From an uncultured Desulfovibrio sp. (GTDB lineage: Bacteria; Desulfobacterota; Desulfovibrionia; Desulfovibrionales; Desulfovibrionaceae): a DNA stretch of 36,294 nucleotides. The notes under the pieces were generated by a model. That model had not been told where the DNA came from. It saw only the letters and a program-made list of their open reading frames with translations, and made no database searches. The position numbers and the translations under genes were made by a program. Where the stretch lies: the NCBI GenBank assembly GCA_900553065.1, contig USBZ01000019.1, positions 1-36,294 of the forward strand. The letters run 5' to 3'. Numbering within the stretch: the stretch's first letter is position 1; each line of letters opens with the position of its first letter. This document shows, in pieces, positions 7,381 through 14,519 of the stretch.

Positions 7381-9240
7381 ATGAGCCAGTTTGAAGAAAA
7401 CGAAAAAAACGTCGTGGATGTTCAGAAGGAACACGCCCGATACATCAAGCCGCTTGGCGACTGGAAACGCAGCCATCACTGCAACGATCTGACCATTGCC
7501 AACAACGGTGAGACCGTGTGTCTCATGGGCTGGGTTCAGTACCGCCGCGACCACGGCGGCCTCATCTTCGTGGACCTGCGCGACCGCGATGGCCTCACCC
7601 AGGTGGTGTTCAGCCCCGAAGTCGCTCCGGAAGCCCACAAGGATGCCCACATCCTGCGCAGCGAATACGTCATTGCCATCAAGGGCCGTGTCCGTCCCCG
7701 TCCCGAGGGCATGACCAATCCCAACCTGCACACCGGCGAAATCGAAGTCGTGGTGCTCGAATGGAAGCTGCTCAACACCGCCAAGACGCCGCCCTTCCAG
7801 GTGGAAGACCGTACCGACTGCGCCGAATCCGTGCGTCTGCAGTACCGCTATCTCGATCTGCGCCGTCCTTCCATGGCGCATAATCTGCGCGTGCGTCACA
7901 ACATCGTGAAGGCCTGCCGCAACTACCTGAATGAACTCGACTTCCTCGAAGTCGAAACTCCCTATCTCACCAAGTCCACCCCCGAAGGCGCCCGTGACTT
8001 CCTCGTGCCCAGCCGCATGGCTCCGGGCGAATTCTACGCGCTGCCCCAGTCGCCTCAGCAGTTCAAGCAGATGCTCATGATGAGCGGCGTGGACCGCTAC
8101 TATCAGGTCGCCCGCTGCTTCCGCGACGAAGACCTGCGCGCCGACCGTCAGCCTGAATTCACGCAGGTCGACATCGAAATGAGCTTCGTGGACGAAAATC
8201 AGGTCATGGCCATGGCCGAAGGCCTCATCGCCCGCGTGTTCAAGGAATCTCTCGGCGTGGACATCGAACTGCCGCTTCCCCGCATGCCCTACGAAGTCGC
8301 CATGCGCGACTACGGTTCCGACAAGCCCGATACCCGCTTCGACCTCAAGCTCAAGGACGTGACCGCCATCGTGCACGGCTCCGCCTTCAAGCTCTTTGCC
8401 GGCGCAAAACTCGTGAAGGCTCTGCGCGTGCCCGGCGGCGCCACCATGACCCGCAAGGAAATCGACGAGCTCACCGATTTCGTGAAGGGCTTCGGCGCTC
8501 AGGGTCTTGCCTGGATCAAGATTCACGAAAACGAATGGCAGTCTCCCATCGCCAAGTTCCTTTCCGACGCCGAAAGAACGGGCATCGCGGAAGCCTGCGG
8601 TCTTGAAGTCGGCGACATCGTGTTCTTCCAGGCCGGCGAACCCGGTCTTGTAAACAACGCCCTCGGCAGCCTGCGCGTGCGACTCGGCAACAAGCTCGGT
8701 CTCATTCCCGAAAACACCTGGAACCTGCTCTGGGTCACGGACTTCCCGCTCTTTGAATACAGCGAGGAAGAACAGCGCTGGGTGGCCTGCCATCATCCCT
8801 TCACCGCCGCGCAGGACGACAGCTACGACATCATGCTGACCGATCCCGCCCGCGCCAAGGCCCGCGCCTACGACATGGTGCTCAACGGCAACGAAATCGG
8901 CGGCGGCTCCATCCGTATCCACAACCCCGCCGACCAGACCCGCATGTTTGAAGGCCTCGGCTTCACCGAAGAGTCCGCCAAGGCTCAGTTCGGCTACTTC
9001 ATCCAGGCGCTCGACTACGGTACCCCGCCTCACGGCGGCATCGCCTTCGGTCTCGACCGCGTGGCCATGCTGCTCACCGGCGCTTCCTCCATCCGCGACG
9101 TCATCGCGTTCCCCAAGAATCAGAAGGCCGCCTGCCTGCTTACCGAAGCTCCGTCCCCCGTGGACAACAAGCAGTTGCGTGAACTGGGCATTCGACTGCG
9201 TGAAAAGGCGGCTCCCGCCCCCAGCGCTTCCGCGGAGTAA
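7381..9240 (+). CDS. aspS: Aspartyl-tRNA synthetase, probably non-discriminating
   Basis: AspRS attaches aspartate to tRNA-Asp. The 619-residue protein has the bacterial architecture: an N-terminal OB-fold anticodon domain (about 45-145), class II catalytic motifs (YRYLDLRRPSM, FRDEDLRADRQPEFTQ, GIAFGLDRVAM) and the GAD insertion (about 320-430). Residues H58 (RRDHGG) and G110 (RPEG) align, with the same 52-residue spacing, to H31 and G83 that mark the non-discriminating P. aeruginosa enzyme. It may therefore also make Asp-tRNA-Asn for a GatCAB amidotransferase. Two in-frame ATGs lie at 7375 and 7381; AGGA at 7371-7374 fits the second. About 35 residues precede the usual start of the domain. 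def follows after 3 nt. Confidence 0.95.
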   Translation: MSQFEENEKNVVDVQKEHARYIKPLGDWKRSHHCNDLTIANNGETVCLMGWVQYRRDHGGLIFVDLRDRDGLTQVVFSPEVAPEAHKDAHILRSEYVIAIKGRVRPRPEGMTNPNLHTGEIEVVVLEWKLLNTAKTPPFQVEDRTDCAESVRLQYRYLDLRRPSMAHNLRVRHNIVKACRNYLNELDFLEVETPYLTKSTPEGARDFLVPSRMAPGEFYALPQSPQQFKQMLMMSGVDRYYQVARCFRDEDLRADRQPEFTQVDIEMSFVDENQVMAMAEGLIARVFKESLGVDIELPLPRMPYEVAMRDYGSDKPDTRFDLKLKDVTAIVHGSAFKLFAGAKLVKALRVPGGATMTRKEIDELTDFVKGFGAQGLAWIKIHENEWQSPIAKFLSDAERTGIAEACGLEVGDIVFFQAGEPGLVNNALGSLRVRLGNKLGLIPENTWNLLWVTDFPLFEYSEEEQRWVACHHPFTAAQDDSYDIMLTDPARAKARAYDMVLNGNEIGGGSIRIHNPADQTRMFEGLGFTEESAKAQFGYFIQALDYGTPPHGGIAFGLDRVAMLLTGASSIRDVIAFPKNQKAACLLTEAPSPVDNKQLRELGIRLREKAAPAPSASAE

Positions 9241-9243
9241 ATC

Positions 9244-9756
9244 ATGCTTCGTCCCGTTCTTCAGTATCCCGATCCGCTTCTCGCCAAGGTCAGCGAACCT
9301 GTGGCCGAGATCAACGACGACATCCGCGCTCTTGCCCAGGATATGCTCGACACCCTCACCACCGTGGGCGGCGTGGGCATTGCCGCGCCGCAGATCGGCG
9401 TGCTCAAGCGCGTGGTGATCATCGACGTGTCCCAGGAAAAGAACGACCCCGACCTGCCTCAGGACTTCCGGGTGTTCGTGAATCCCGTGGTCACCGTGCT
9501 CGATCCCAGAGGCCACGAGGAAAACGAAGGCTGCCTTTCCGTGCCCGAACTGCGCGCCAAGGTGAAGCGTCCCCGCCGCGTAGCCCTCGACGCCCTTGAT
9601 CTCGACGGCAATCCCGTTCATATCGAAGGCGAAGGCTACTACGGCGCCTGCATGCAGCACGAAACCGATCACCTCGACGGCAAGCTGTTCATCGACCACA
9701 TCAGCTATCTCAAGCGCTCTCTCTACGACAAGAAAATGAGAAAGGGCAGAAGATAG
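9244..9756 (+). CDS. def: Peptide deformylase
   Basis: Peptide deformylase removes the formyl group from the N-terminal methionine of new proteins; it is a metal (usually Fe2+) hydrolase. All three family motifs are present in 170 residues: GVGIAAPQIG (43-52), EGCLSVP with metal ligand C97, and QHETDHLDG with metal ligands H139 and H143 and catalytic E140. Length is typical. The start is 3 nt after the aspS stop, and its ribosome site (GGAG, 9234-9237) lies inside the end of aspS, so the two are coupled. It is the last gene of the hisS operon, ended by a strong terminator. Unlike the common def-fmt operon, fmt here is separated by the terminator and a 288-nt spacer. Confidence 0.97.
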   Translation: MLRPVLQYPDPLLAKVSEPVAEINDDIRALAQDMLDTLTTVGGVGIAAPQIGVLKRVVIIDVSQEKNDPDLPQDFRVFVNPVVTVLDPRGHEENEGCLSVPELRAKVKRPRRVALDALDLDGNPVHIEGEGYYGACMQHETDHLDGKLFIDHISYLKRSLYDKKMRKGRR

Positions 9757-9777
9757 TCTCTTCCCTGTCATCTACCG

Positions 9778-9807
9778 AAAAGGCCCGGGTACGATCCCGG
9801 GCCTTTT
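9778..9807 (+). terminator. Rho-independent terminator of hisS-aspS-def
   Basis: A perfect 12-bp stem, AAAAGGCCCGGG (9778-9789) with CCCGGGCCTTTT (9796-9807), has a 6-nt loop and its 3' arm supplies the T-run, followed by CTT. It begins 21 nt after the def stop. The stem is nearly symmetric and could act on both strands. Confidence 0.9.
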
Positions 9808-10095
9808 CTTGTCTGCAAAGCCGCCGCAGACACCGGGACAAGGAGGGGGAGGGCGGAGATCGTAACTAATCCCGGAGACACGAACAGCATCTCTCCGCCG
9901 TCTTTCGTCCGCTCAGGCAGCCTTCAACACCTGCGGAGCAGAACGTCATTCCATGGAATGCTGGACGATGTAGCCGATAGACCGTACAGTGTCCGAAACA
10001 TCGGCATCGGAAAGCCCGGCTTTCCGGAGTGCCGGGCGGATGTCACACCATCAGAAGGGGGCGCAGGCCCGCCTTTTTTCTCCAATGGAGCTGTC
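9808..10095 (+). promoter_or_regulatory. Hairpin-rich leader region upstream of fmt
   Basis: This 288-nt gap holds no gene but much secondary structure. There is a stem GTCTGC/GCAGAC (9811-9831), a stem GGCGGAGA/TCTCCGCC (9852-9859 with 9892-9899) closing a 32-nt loop, and a perfect 14-bp palindrome CATTCCATGGAATG (9947-9960). Next come two mutually exclusive hairpins: CGGAAAGC/GCTTTCCG (10008-10026) and GCCCGGC/GCCGGGC (10014-10037). A small GC-rich hairpin follows, with six T residues (10057-10079), just before the fmt ribosome site. A separate promoter must lie here or fmt must depend on readthrough; I found no convincing promoter. Attenuation of fmt is an inference. Confidence 0.45.
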
Positions 10096-11073
10096 ATGTC
10101 GAAACTGCGCATCGTATTCATGGGCACGCCGGATTTTGCGGCGGTGGTTCTCAAGGCTGTAGCCGCCTGGGAAGGCGGCGAGGTTGTGGCCGTCTACACC
10201 CAGCCCGACCGGCCCGCAGGACGAGGAAAAAAGCTGAAGGCTTCCGCCACCAAGGAACTGGCGCTGGAACTCGGCCTGCCCGTGTATCAGCCGCGCAACT
10301 TCCGGGATGACGCCGACGTGCAGGCGCTGGCCGATCTCAAGCCCGACGTGCTCGTGGTGGCAGCCTACGGCCTGCTGCTGCCTCAGCGTGTTCTCGACAT
10401 TCCCACCATGGGTCCGTACAACGTGCACGGCTCGCTCCTGCCCCAGTACCGGGGTGCGGCTCCCATCCAGCGTGCGGTCATGAACGGCGACACCATTTCC
10501 GGCGTGACCATCATGAAAATGGAAGCCGGTCTTGATTCCGGTCCCATGCTTCTGCAGCAGGCCGTGAGCATAGAGCCGGACGATACGGCCGGCACGCTGT
10601 TCGATACGCTGGCCGAACACGGGGCGAAGCTCATGGTCGGCGCTCTCGGCATGATCGCCGAAGGCAGAGCGGCCTTCGTCCGCCAGAACGAAGAGCTGGT
10701 CACCCACGCCGCCAAGATCACCGTGAACGAGGAATACATCGACTGGACGAAGGACGCCCGCTCCATCCACAACAGCATCCGCGGACTCACGCCCGCCCCC
10801 GGTGCCAAGACAGTGCTGAACATCGAAGATCGGGAGGCCGTAACGCTCCGCATTGAACCGGGACAGCCTGTGGAAACGGCTGCGAACGCCGAACCGGGAA
10901 CGCTGATCGGCATGGACGGCGACGCACTGCTGGTCGCCTGCGGCTCGGGCTCCTATCGGATCACCCGGCTGCGTCCGGCGGGCAAGTCCACCATGAGCGC
11001 AACCGACTTCCGTAACGGGCGTCTGCGCGATCTGTCCGAACCCTACGGCAGGCTGACCGGAAAGGCGGAGTAG
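10096..11073 (+). CDS. fmt: Methionyl-tRNA formyltransferase
   Basis: Fmt transfers a formyl group from 10-formyl-tetrahydrofolate to Met-tRNA-fMet for translation initiation. The 325-residue protein has the N-terminal GART-like fold with MGTPDFA (9-15) and catalytic N109, H111 (YNVHGSLLPQYRGAAPI) and D147 (EAGLDSGP), then the C-terminal tRNA-binding domain from about residue 205. The start at 10096 is set by GGAG at 10087-10090 and by the natural N-terminus MSKLRIVFMGTP; the frame is open 46 codons upstream, but that part resembles nothing. Functionally it pairs with def just upstream and with folD later in the window. rsmB follows 182 nt downstream, the usual fmt-rsmB order. Confidence 0.96.
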   Translation: MSKLRIVFMGTPDFAAVVLKAVAAWEGGEVVAVYTQPDRPAGRGKKLKASATKELALELGLPVYQPRNFRDDADVQALADLKPDVLVVAAYGLLLPQRVLDIPTMGPYNVHGSLLPQYRGAAPIQRAVMNGDTISGVTIMKMEAGLDSGPMLLQQAVSIEPDDTAGTLFDTLAEHGAKLMVGALGMIAEGRAAFVRQNEELVTHAAKITVNEEYIDWTKDARSIHNSIRGLTPAPGAKTVLNIEDREAVTLRIEPGQPVETAANAEPGTLIGMDGDALLVACGSGSYRITRLRPAGKSTMSATDFRNGRLRDLSEPYGRLTGKAE

Positions 11074-11255
11074 AGCAGCACCGAGGAGGGGAAAGCTCAG
11101 GGAGCATGACATAAAAGCCGTGCGCCGTTCGTCCCCCTCATGCGGAAATGCCGCCGGGAAGCAGAAAAGGAGACAACCGCTGTCTTCTTTTCCTGAAAAA
11201 AGGCAGAAACACTCGAGAATTCATTCTAAGCCACGAAAAACAAAATCGCGAACCG

Positions 11256-12641
11256 ATGGTCGAAAAAAATAAAAAAACGCCTCAGAATCTGCCGGTTTCC
11301 GGTGCCCGGAAGGGGGCGCTGGAACTATTGAATCAGCTCTTCCGCCATCCTGAAGACGCCACGCCCCTGCCGGTGCTGCTTTCGCGCTGCGCCTCAGCCC
11401 GTGCGCTGGACAGCCGGGATACGGCACTTCTTTCCGAGCTGGTGTACGGCGTGCTGCGTCGGCACGCGGTGCTGGACGCCGCGCTTGCCGGACGGCTGAA
11501 GAAGCCGGACGCGCTGTCGGCACAGGTTCGCATGATGCTCAGGCTCGGCGTCTACGAAATTCTTTTCATGGACGGCATCCCCGCCCGGGCCACGGTAAGC
11601 GAACTGGTCGGTCTGACCCGGCGCAGATTCGGGCAGGGCATAGGAGGACTCGTCAACGGCGTTCTGCGTTCCGTCGACCGGGAAAAGGATGCCCTGCTTC
11701 AGGCCGTGCGTCACCGGCAAGAGCAGCTGAAAAACGCTGCCCTTGATGCGGATGAAATAGCTGAAGCCGCCTCTCTTCCCGCATGGCTGACCCGCATGTG
11801 GTCGGAACAGTATGGAAAAGAGCAGGCCTGCCGCTTCGCCGAAGGAACGCTGGAACATCCTGCCCCGTGCTGGAGGGCGAACATGTCCAGAGCCTGGGGG
11901 GAAATGCTCGTCGGGCACTGGACCGACCGCGGTTATGCGGCCGTCGGGCATGGCGGATTTTCCGCCCGGGGGATAAGCCGCGACAAGGAAAGCAGAAGCA
12001 AAGAACAGAGTCTTCTGGAAGCGTTTGAAAAGCAGGGAAATCTCAGCCGTCAGGGAGCATCCTCCCAGCTGGTGACCGAATATCTGGCCTCGTGGATTCT
12101 CGAGCATCCCGAGCTTGCGTCTGCGCCCCTGTGGGACGCCTGCTGCGGGCGGGGAGGCAAAACCACGGCTCTTCTGGAAAAGGGCATCAAGGTGGAGCTG
12201 GCCAGTGAACCGGCCGCTTTCCGGCTGGAAGAACTCAAGGCCTCTCTGCTGCGTCTCGGTCTGTCGTGGCCGCGGCTGCACTGTGGCCCGGCACAGGAGA
12301 TTGATGAATCTTTCCCATTGATATTATTGGATGTTCCATGCAGCGGCACAGGAACGCTCGCAAGAAACGCCGAGCTTCGGCTGCGTCTTTCTCCCGAAAG
12401 GCTGTCCGAAGCCGTCCGAACGCAGAGAGACATTCTCGACCATGCCTGGACAAAACTTCTCCCCGGCGGCGCTCTTTTCTACGTGACCTGCGCCCTGAAC
12501 AGAGAAGAAAACGAAAAGCAGATGGCTCACTTCCTTGAGCGGCAGAGAAACACCTGCCTCCTTGAGGAAGAAAAAATGTTCCTCCCCGTTTTTCCAGGAC
12601 AGGATGCGCTGTTTCTGGCCATTCTCCGCAGGCAGGCCTGA
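11256..12641 (+). CDS. rsmB: 16S rRNA m5C967 methyltransferase RsmB
   Basis: RsmB (Sun/Fmu) methylates C967 of 16S rRNA using S-adenosylmethionine. The 461-residue protein has an N-terminal NusB-like RNA-binding domain (about 15-145, ending GLVNGVLRS) and a C-terminal methyltransferase domain. Both catalytic cysteines are present: C362 in DVPCSGTG and the nucleophile C412 in YVTCALNREENE. The SAM-binding motif is unusual, DACCGRGGKT (294-303) in place of the common D-x-CAAPGGKT, and the acidic residue of the next strand is glutamate (ASEP). The start is uncertain: ATG 11256 has no ribosome site, while an AAGGAG at 11167-11172 has no usable start codon in reach; the frame is open back to 11148. 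The gene before it is fmt. Confidence 0.9.
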   Translation: MVEKNKKTPQNLPVSGARKGALELLNQLFRHPEDATPLPVLLSRCASARALDSRDTALLSELVYGVLRRHAVLDAALAGRLKKPDALSAQVRMMLRLGVYEILFMDGIPARATVSELVGLTRRRFGQGIGGLVNGVLRSVDREKDALLQAVRHRQEQLKNAALDADEIAEAASLPAWLTRMWSEQYGKEQACRFAEGTLEHPAPCWRANMSRAWGEMLVGHWTDRGYAAVGHGGFSARGISRDKESRSKEQSLLEAFEKQGNLSRQGASSQLVTEYLASWILEHPELASAPLWDACCGRGGKTTALLEKGIKVELASEPAAFRLEELKASLLRLGLSWPRLHCGPAQEIDESFPLILLDVPCSGTGTLARNAELRLRLSPERLSEAVRTQRDILDHAWTKLLPGGALFYVTCALNREENEKQMAHFLERQRNTCLLEEEKMFLPVFPGQDALFLAILRRQA

Positions 12642-12713
12642 GGAGGATGCCCCCGGAGCTTCGTGCCGCCCAGGCACGCGCCAGGGCAATCGACTATCCA
12701 TAAAGGCGGATAT

Positions 12714-12755
12714 ATGAAACTGGGCCTTGTTGCCGCTCCGGCTTCTCCACGATGA
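12714..12755 (+). CDS. Possible leader peptide MKLGLVAAPASPR
   Basis: A 13-codon open frame begins at ATG 12714, preceded by AAGGCGGA (one change from the ideal ribosome site) ending 3 nt before the ATG. Its last codons form the 5' arm of the hairpin at 12735-12770, and its stop lies in that hairpin's loop. A ribosome paused here could free or block GGCTT (12740-12744), which can pair with AAGCC (12777-12781) of the following terminator. This geometry is typical of attenuation leaders. The peptide is not an amino-acid-biosynthesis type run; no known leader peptide matched by eye. Confidence 0.35.
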   Translation: MKLGLVAAPASPR

Positions 12756-12775
12756 GGCGCTGACCGGAGCAGAAG

Positions 12776-12793
12776 AAAGCCTGACGGCTTTTT
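12776..12793 (+). terminator. Terminator 1 in the rsmB-MATE gap
   Basis: AAAGCC (12776-12781), loop TGAC, GGCTTT (12786-12791), then further T residues: a short intrinsic terminator. It could end rsmB transcripts or serve as the conditional terminator of the leader peptide above it. Confidence 0.6.
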
Positions 12794-12887
12794 CATCATC
12801 GAATACGACGTTTCCTGGCGGTACCGACGTGTCCTGCTGCCATCTGCAGACATGGCAGCACCGCCAAAGAAATCTGTTTCTGCCTGT

Positions 12888-12920
12888 CGGCCGCGCCTTG
12901 TCACGCGGCCGTTGTTTTTT
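12888..12920 (+). terminator. Terminator 2 in the MATE leader
   Basis: A perfect 8-bp GC stem CGGCCGCG (12888-12895) with CGCGGCCG (12904-12911), an 8-nt loop, and the tail TTGTTTTTT. It is a textbook intrinsic terminator. Confidence 0.8.
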
Positions 12921-12939
12921 CCGAGTGAAAAACCTTCAC

Positions 12940-12969
12940 GGAAGGCCGCGCTGCGGGCCTTCCTTTTTT
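12940..12969 (+). terminator. Terminator 3 in the MATE leader
   Basis: A perfect 8-bp stem GGAAGGCC (12940-12947) with GGCCTTCC (12956-12963), followed by six T residues. It ends 13 nt before the MATE start codon. A small competing hairpin CCTTC-ACG-GAAGG (12933-12945) would sequester its 5' arm. Confidence 0.8.
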
Positions 12970-12982
12970 ACGGGCAGAAAAC

Positions 12983-14326
12983 ATGAACATACAATTCGAC
13001 ATGACCAAAGGCCCCATAGCAGGGCAACTGTTCCGCTTCGCTTTTCCTCTGATGCTGACCTATGTTCTTCAAACAGGCTATGGCGCGGCGGACATGCTGA
13101 TCGTCAGCCGCTTTGCAGGCGAGGAGGGCGTTGCCGCCGTCAGCAACGGCAGTACGCTGGCCTTTCTCATCGCTTCCTTCTGCATGGGATTCGGAAGCGG
13201 CGGAGCGGTACTGATCGGGTCCTGTGCCGCCTGCGGAGACAAGACGGCGCAACAAAGAACCATCGCGGTGCTGTGCGGCCTCACCGTTCTGCTTTCCGCC
13301 GCCGTCACCGCCGTCGGACTGGCTGTCAGTGAATCAGCCGTTTCCCTGCTCGGCGTCCCTGAAGCCATCCATGCGGCCACGCTGGAATACACGCGCATTC
13401 TCTGTTCGGGCACCGTTTTCGTTTTCGGGCTTCATACGGTATGCGCCGTGCTGCGAGCCCTGGGCAACTCCGTGCTGCCGCTTCTTCTGGTATTCTTTTC
13501 AGCCGTGCTCAATATCATTCTGGATCTTATTTTTGTAGGGCTTCTCGGCAGATCAACGACAGGGGCCGCAGAGGCAACGGTGCTGGCGCAGGCCGGGGCA
13601 TTCGCCGTTTCCCTGATTCTGCTGAAAACCGGAAAACTTCTGCCGACCTTCTCCTTCCCATTCCGAGAACAGAAGGAAATCGCCATCGCCATGCTTCGTA
13701 CAGGACTGCCCGTCTCGGCGCAGACAACGGTAATCAACGTTTCCTTCCTCATCATGACCGCCATGCTGAACGACTACGGCACCGCCGTAGCGGCGGCAAC
13801 GGGCATAGGCCTGAAGATCAATACGCTGGCCGGCATGCCGTGCTGGGGCATAGGACAGGCCGTCACGGTCATGACCGCCCAGAACCTTGCCGTCGGCAAC
13901 ACGGAAAGGGTACGGAACATCGTTCGAACGGCGCTGAAGCTGAACATTGCCGTGACTGCGGCTTTCGTGCTGCCCGTGCAAGCGGCGGCGGAGCCGATCA
14001 TGTCGTTCTTTCTGCCGTCTGCCTCTTCGTCGGCCGATATCGGCGTACAGTACCTTCGCTGGTGCTGCTCGCTGAACAGCCTCTTCTACATCACCATGTA
14101 CATATTCGACTCCTTTGCCATAGGCACGGAGCATTCCGTCTTTGCGTTTCTCAACGCCGTCCTCGAGGCATTGCTGGTCAGACTGCTTCTATCATTTCTG
14201 CTCGCAGAAGCGTTCGGCATGGGCTATGCGGGATGGTACGCCGGGCAGGCGCTCTCTCCGCTTTTTCCGGCCCTCTGTGGAGTTGTCTTCTACCTGAGAG
14301 GCTCATGGAAAAAGAAAAAACAATAA
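12983..14326 (+). CDS. MATE-family multidrug/metabolite exporter
   Basis: Predicted inner-membrane exporter of the multidrug and toxic compound extrusion family, driven by a Na+ or H+ gradient. The 447-residue protein has about 12 hydrophobic segments in two six-helix halves. The N-terminus (MTKGPIAGQLFRFAFPLMLTYVLQTGYGAADMLIVSRFAG) matches the common MATE opening, and PCWGIGQAVTVMTAQNLAVGN fits the start of the second half. It ends with a lysine-rich tail. Length is typical. The ribosome site is poor (GGGCAGA), and the gene must be read through terminator-like hairpins immediately upstream, so expression is probably conditional. It stands alone between rsmB and the convergent parAB genes; substrate unknown. 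Confidence 0.92.
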   Translation: MNIQFDMTKGPIAGQLFRFAFPLMLTYVLQTGYGAADMLIVSRFAGEEGVAAVSNGSTLAFLIASFCMGFGSGGAVLIGSCAACGDKTAQQRTIAVLCGLTVLLSAAVTAVGLAVSESAVSLLGVPEAIHAATLEYTRILCSGTVFVFGLHTVCAVLRALGNSVLPLLLVFFSAVLNIILDLIFVGLLGRSTTGAAEATVLAQAGAFAVSLILLKTGKLLPTFSFPFREQKEIAIAMLRTGLPVSAQTTVINVSFLIMTAMLNDYGTAVAAATGIGLKINTLAGMPCWGIGQAVTVMTAQNLAVGNTERVRNIVRTALKLNIAVTAAFVLPVQAAAEPIMSFFLPSASSSADIGVQYLRWCCSLNSLFYITMYIFDSFAIGTEHSVFAFLNAVLEALLVRLLLSFLLAEAFGMGYAGWYAGQALSPLFPALCGVVFYLRGSWKKKKQ

Positions 14327-14463
14327 GAAACGCCCCTCAAACTATTTTCGGCAGCCGGACATAAAACGGCAAAAAGCCCTCCGACATGACTCCGCCAGAA
14401 CATCCGATACACCGTTCAAAAACATAGTCCTGCCTTTTTCCAAGGCAAACTGCACAGATAAAG

Positions 14464-14500
14464 AAGGCAGGCGCCGATCATCCGATCGACGCCTGCCTTT
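14464..14500. terminator. Bidirectional terminator between MATE gene and parB
   Basis: Inverted repeat AAGGCAGGCG (14464-14473) with CGCCTGCCTT (14490-14499). The stem continues inward as CGATC/GATCG after one mismatch. On the plus strand it is followed by TCT; on the minus strand by CTTTAT. It lies between two convergent genes and probably serves both. The preceding 14327-14463 holds no gene that I can see. Confidence 0.8.
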
Positions 14501-14519
14501 CTACATCCGTTCAGGAAAA

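Larger units (their letters stand above)
12642..12982 (+). promoter_or_regulatory. Structured leader upstream of the MATE exporter (candidate attenuator or riboswitch)
   Basis: This 341-nt gap is dominated by RNA structure. In order there is a possible 13-codon leader peptide (12714-12755), a hairpin GCTCCGG/CCGGAGC (12735-12741 with 12764-12770) overlapping its end, and a terminator (12776-12793). Then comes a two-tier stem: TGGCGGT/ACCGCCA (12816-12822 with 12860-12866) enclosing GCTGCCAT/ATGGCAGC (12836-12843 with 12852-12859). Two strong terminators follow (12888-12920 and 12940-12969). The 3' arm of the second terminator (12904-12910) can pair with the 5' arm of the third (12944-12950, 7 bp), disrupting both. 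The last T-run ends 13 nt before the exporter start, leaving no room for a downstream promoter. I could not match it to TPP, FMN, c-di-GMP or other riboswitches I know. Regulation is inferred. Confidence 0.55.

Noticed and set aside
6091..9771. A 1226-codon open frame on the minus strand
   Set aside because: It is exactly antisense to hisS, aspS and def, whose motifs are complete, and its His/Ala/Gly-rich translation matches no protein. Composition artefact of GC-rich genes.
9808..10095. tRNA or other standard RNA gene in the def-fmt gap
   Set aside because: Hairpins are present but no cloverleaf, no T-loop sequence and no SRP or RNase P signature.
11167..11172. AAGGAG as the ribosome site of rsmB
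   Set aside because: No ATG, GTG or TTG in frame lies at a workable distance, so it cannot set the rsmB start.
12642..12982. Known riboswitch classes (TPP, FMN, cobalamin, c-di-GMP, tetrahydrofolate) for the MATE leader
   Set aside because: The conserved core strings of these classes were not found; left as unknown structure.
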